Below are positions 60,661-64,000 of a DNA stretch of 64,000 nt, piece by piece. Within the stretch, counting starts at the first letter, position 1. Each line of letters begins with the position of its first letter. Both the position numbers and the translations under genes were made by a program. The notes under the pieces were generated by a model. It saw nothing but the letters and a program-made list of their open reading frames with translations. It was not told the origin of the DNA and searched no databases. Origin of the DNA: Branchiostoma lanceolatum (taxonomy: Eukaryota > Chordata > Leptocardii > Amphioxiformes > Branchiostomatidae). The stretch is from positions 25,801,925 to 25,865,924 of the forward strand of contig NC_089725.1 in NCBI RefSeq assembly GCF_035083965.1, written 5' to 3'.

Positions 60661-63000
60661 TTGTTGTATAAGTTTCACACAAAATTGGCCCATGCAGTTC
60701 CAGTTTCTTCCCAAGATCAAGACTCCCAAAACTCATGATAGTATGTTCAGAACATGATACGAAAACATTCCGATGCAATGCCATAGAAAGTCGCTAGGGG
60801 ACCCGTGGGAAGTTCCCTTCATTTGCTGTCACTATCTACCTACATGTATATTTCTCATTGGGTTTAGGGTGTAAGCAGAGGGAACATACATTTCACATCA
60901 GGTTGAGGGTGTGGGGAGAGGGAACATCCACTTCACAAGTGCAAGGTGGAAGACACAGCAATTCGGTGTGAAATAAAAACTTCATACCTGGTTTCAACCT
61001 GGGTTTTTTTCATGGTAGTTGTTGACAAAATAGATGAATGGAAAGTGTACAATGTGTTGCTCAGGACATATTTGACATTTCCAAACCTTGATCTGAAAAA
61101 GTGTAAGAAATACTCTTAACACTCAAATCTAATCGATCTGCAAGTAGCTGAGAGGAAAAGACTTTTGCTCTCTAAGCTGAGCGAAAGTGGCTTTCCAGGA
61201 CAAGGTGGCCAGTCTTGTTCTAGAAAAGCCACAATACACGAAATACAAAAGCTTTGTGAGAACAAAAGACTTTTATGCGAGGAATATAAAAGAAACGCAA
61301 GCCAATCTACAGTATTTACAACAAAGGTAACTGTCTGCATATATAGACATAAAATCCAATACACGCCATCAGAATACAGTACAATGTTTGTACCTTGTAA
61401 AAGTAACATTCTCTGTCTTTCGCCAAGAAAGCAAGAGAATCAACTTGATCAAGGAAGGCGAGTAAAGACAAACTTGTGTACAACTGGCGAAAATCAGTCC
61501 ACATATTTGTTACATTGATTTGTGTTCATATCAGCGCAAGTAAAAACCAGTGTAACTTGCTCAGAGGTAATTATATCAGCTTCCGGTGCTTACAGCACGC
61601 CACAGACACCAAAGGACATTGTTCATCAGCACAATTCTAACTCTAGCGAGTTTAAGCATATACGAAGTTCAGCTTTCAGTATGCTTTGTGCAGAAGATTA
61701 CAATGATGTACGATAAAGCAATTGTTGCAAACGGTCCTAAGTAGGACAATGAGTCATAAAAACGCAAACTAATCTTCAAATGTTAACTAAGCTAGAAATT
61801 GCAACTAAGCTAAAAATGCTAAGCTAGAAACGCTATCTAATCCAAAAATGCTAACAGATGAAAAGCATAAGCTAAAATGCTAACTAAGCTAAACTGCTAA
61901 GCTAAGAGTGCTAATCAAGCAAAAAATGTTAACATCGAAAAACGCTGATATAAGCTTAAAAAATATAGAAGCAGCTTGTAGCCTTTTGCATTTGAAGTCT
62001 TTTAGTCTGAGAAAGTTATTTTGCAGCTTATGGCTTAGACGTTTGTGCCCATTTCTTGTGTCTGAGTTAGTTAGTGAGTTAGTGTGTGTGTCCGTTTATC
62101 AGTATGTGTTTGTGCCTGTATTGTGTGTTTGTGTGCTTGTGTGTATGTTGGTGTGTGTCAAGGTCAGCCTAATTATAAGCCGTAAGTAGCCAAAATTTCT
62201 ACCAGAATTTAACTTAAAAAGGCTGAAAGCTGCTTCTACGCCATAAACAGGCAAAATCAAAAACTACTAAATTCAAAACATGAACATACGTAGAAAATAC
62301 ACGAAATGTCACAGTACAGGCAAAGTGAGAATACAAAACTTTTCGTCACTTTGGACCAATGCAAATAACACAAACATCACTTTACTCAAGGTATATAAAA
62401 CCTCCCTGCTTTATTGTAAGCCACTCCTGTACTAGAATGACACGATATAATCAAAAATATATTCAGAACAAAGGCTGCTGACAAAAGGTTTCTTGCAGCG
62501 TTTTAATTTCAAAACCTGGCCTTTGCCAAAAATATCAGACAGAAATCAAACTTAGACGGGAAGATGAGAAAAGCCTTTTCCTAACACTTGGCAGTAAGCT
62601 TAACTCGTGTATCTAACATTATAGTATATACATGATGGCTTTAAAGTTGTGTACTTTGCATTCTATACAAGGTCATTAACAAGAACTTATCTACAGACCA
62701 GGCATGAAAATTGTTCTACCCATTACAGTCTTCATAGTTGCTGGTAGAGGCATGAGAGGAAATTAATGATTTGTGATTGTAATTTCAGTTCAAGGTCTAA
62801 CCTAGAAACGTACCATCCCCTCTGTCTACTTGAAGCATTATCAGCGGGGAGAACCATGATCTCGTGATGGGTGGCAAGGTGTTGAATACGTTTTGATGAC
62901 ATCCTGAGTGATATTGCCAGTAGGGGGTTAGGAAATTTTGAGAGCGACGGCTACTTCTACACACAGCGCTCCTGCCAATTTCTGCAGTATATAGGCCTGA
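60661..63000. other. Intergenic DNA with low-complexity tracts
   Basis: A short-period repeat of the type AAGCTAAAAATGCTAA lies at about 61780-61930. A TG-rich tract lies at about 62060-62160. The 117-codon frame at 61165-61518 has ordinary composition but no recognisable domain or splice support. Confidence 0.5.
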
Positions 63001-63003
63001 TAT

Positions 63004-63430
63004 ATGGCTGGTTCGATTTTTGCAACCATATCAATAACCAGAATTACATTCGGAGCAATCACAAAGATCAGTCCGCCAGAAAACGGGGACTCCCCGATTC
63101 TGTTAGCCCATGACTACTTGGGTTCTTCAACCACCTGTCTTCCTTTCTGGCCCTGTGCCGTCATCTTGGTTCGGGACCCAAGATGACTGACACAGGGCAT
63201 CTTGTGTAGTGGTGTAGGTCCCCGACCCTAAACCACCACACAAGGCAGAAAAGACGACAGGTAGTAGAAAAACACAAGCAGCCATAAACTAACAGAACCA
63301 GAGAAGTCACCATTTTTCAGAGGAATGAACACTGCAATAACTCCAAACACAACCCCAGCCATCGACACAGTCACAGAAACTGAAAAAGACACACACCGGG
63401 TCTGTACACTACAAAAACTGACTGAAGCAC
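63004..63430. repeat. Diverged inverted duplication with a possible terminal exon on the minus arm
   Basis: The plus-strand arm (about 63040-63180) and the reverse complement of about 63225-63400 align with many substitutions, sharing TCTGTTAG, ACCACCTGTC/ACTACCTGTC and TTTCTG-CC-TGTG. Translated, they correspond as ITFGAITKISPPENGD and VVFGVIAVFIPLKNGD. The minus arm follows a good acceptor (GTCTTTTTCAG at about 63391) and stays open to a TAG at 63228, encoding two hydrophobic stretches ending in SSFLPCVVV. This could be the last exon of a membrane-protein gene outside the window. The family is not recognised. Confidence 0.4.
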
Positions 63431-63449
63431 TGCGTGCAAAAGGAGCCAC

Positions 63450-64000
63450 CGCTCACAAAACGCCCCAACCCCCCACCAGCAACATCACTCGGGACATCAA
63501 CAAAACACACTCAAGCACCTCACAAACCACCAAGAGATTGTGATCATCCCTGCCGACAATGCCTCAGGTAGACAGAGGGAATCGTTAGATCAGTTAAAGC
63601 TATATAAATGCAACATCAGAAATCATTAACTTCCTATCATGCCAACGACAAATCAGACCCAGTTCATTTCTGCAAGATGTTTTCGTTTACAACGTTTCAA
63701 CTCTGGACAACTCTCATCAGCAAGAGTCTAACCGTGAACATTGATGTAGTTGATCTGGGTTTAGTTGATCTGGGTTTGTGGGCATCAACAGGATCTGCCG
63801 AAAGATGTTGCCTTCCCAGCTTCTTGTAACTGCAAGAAATTAAAAGCAATTAGGACTAGACATTCAGACTAACGTCTTCATAACGCAATGTCTGCAACAC
63901 TAACTGGAATGGACTAACTGGTCAAGAATGATTAAAAAATCAATTTTGTAACTGTTTAAAGTCGGTGGCACTGGTCTGAACTTGTCGAAAAGAGCAGTCA
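63450..64000. other. Right-edge sequence without recognised gene
   Basis: A short direct repeat (GTTGATCTGGGTTTAGTTGATCTG type) lies near 63747-63778. The ORF at 63608-63829 spans it and is unsupported. Confidence 0.5.

Noticed and set aside
61165-61518. 117-aa ORF
   Set aside because: Its composition is plausible, but there is no recognised domain, no splice context and no repeat evidence either way. Not enough to call a gene.
1-64000. tRNA, rRNA or other structured RNA genes
   Set aside because: None was recognised by eye. tRNAscan-SE and Infernal would be needed to exclude them.

Overview
This is a eukaryotic, intron-rich window that looks like a lancelet (Branchiostoma) genome. The evidence is deuterostome-type gene content (ANKEF1, DMAC2L, DMAC2, COX7A, an expanded otopetrin family), GT-AG introns of a few hundred bases to a few kb, and dispersed repeats of a type I associate with amphioxus (octamer-like, ending in a TATCTTCGCC motif). 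The species assignment is inference. Exon models were built by eye from splice sites, reading phase and remembered vertebrate homologues.

Layout. (1) 1-4.83 kb: 5' exons of an unrecognised minus-strand gene that runs off the left edge, with a 1.8-kb dispersed repeat in its intron. (2) About 5.7-32.7 kb: a tandem array of three otopetrin-like (12-TM proton channel family) genes on the plus strand. Copy 1 (7640-10465) is broken by a frameshift and lacks its 3' end. Copies 2 (14137-18256, 600 aa) and 3 (29356-31853, 606 aa) are intact, each with three exons. Each duplication unit also carried the last exon of the minus-strand neighbour, so relic copies of that exon lie at 11.2 and 19.2 kb. A relic LINE (12.95-13.93 kb) and several small inverted-repeat transposons sit in the array. 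An 8.3-kb TIR element (20594-28879), plus a 316-bp relative beside it, is inserted upstream of copy 3. The large element holds a gypsy fragment and about 3.7 kb of a 113-bp minisatellite. (3) 32.3-42.7 kb: a compact cluster of nuclear genes for mitochondrial proteins. It contains a DMAC2L-like paralogue (-), DMAC2L/ATP5S (+), DMAC2/ATP5SL (-) and COX7A (+), arranged as two divergent pairs whose start codons are only 274 and 236 bp apart. (4) 44.6-58.0 kb: a full seven-exon ANKEF1 (ankyrin repeats plus EF-hand, 802 aa). (5) 58-64 kb: repeats, including another copy of the dispersed family and a diverged inverted duplication that may contain a terminal coding exon.

The functional theme is a young, still decaying channel-gene array next to a cluster for respiratory-chain and ATP-synthase assembly. 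DMAC2L and its paralogue relate to ATP synthase, DMAC2 to complex I distal-arm assembly, and COX7A to complex IV. The strongest unusual signals are the large AC-skewed TIR element with its homogenising minisatellite, the shared duplication footprint across the array, a probable GC-AG intron in DMAC2, and a tandem repeat that ends exactly at an ANKEF1 splice acceptor.
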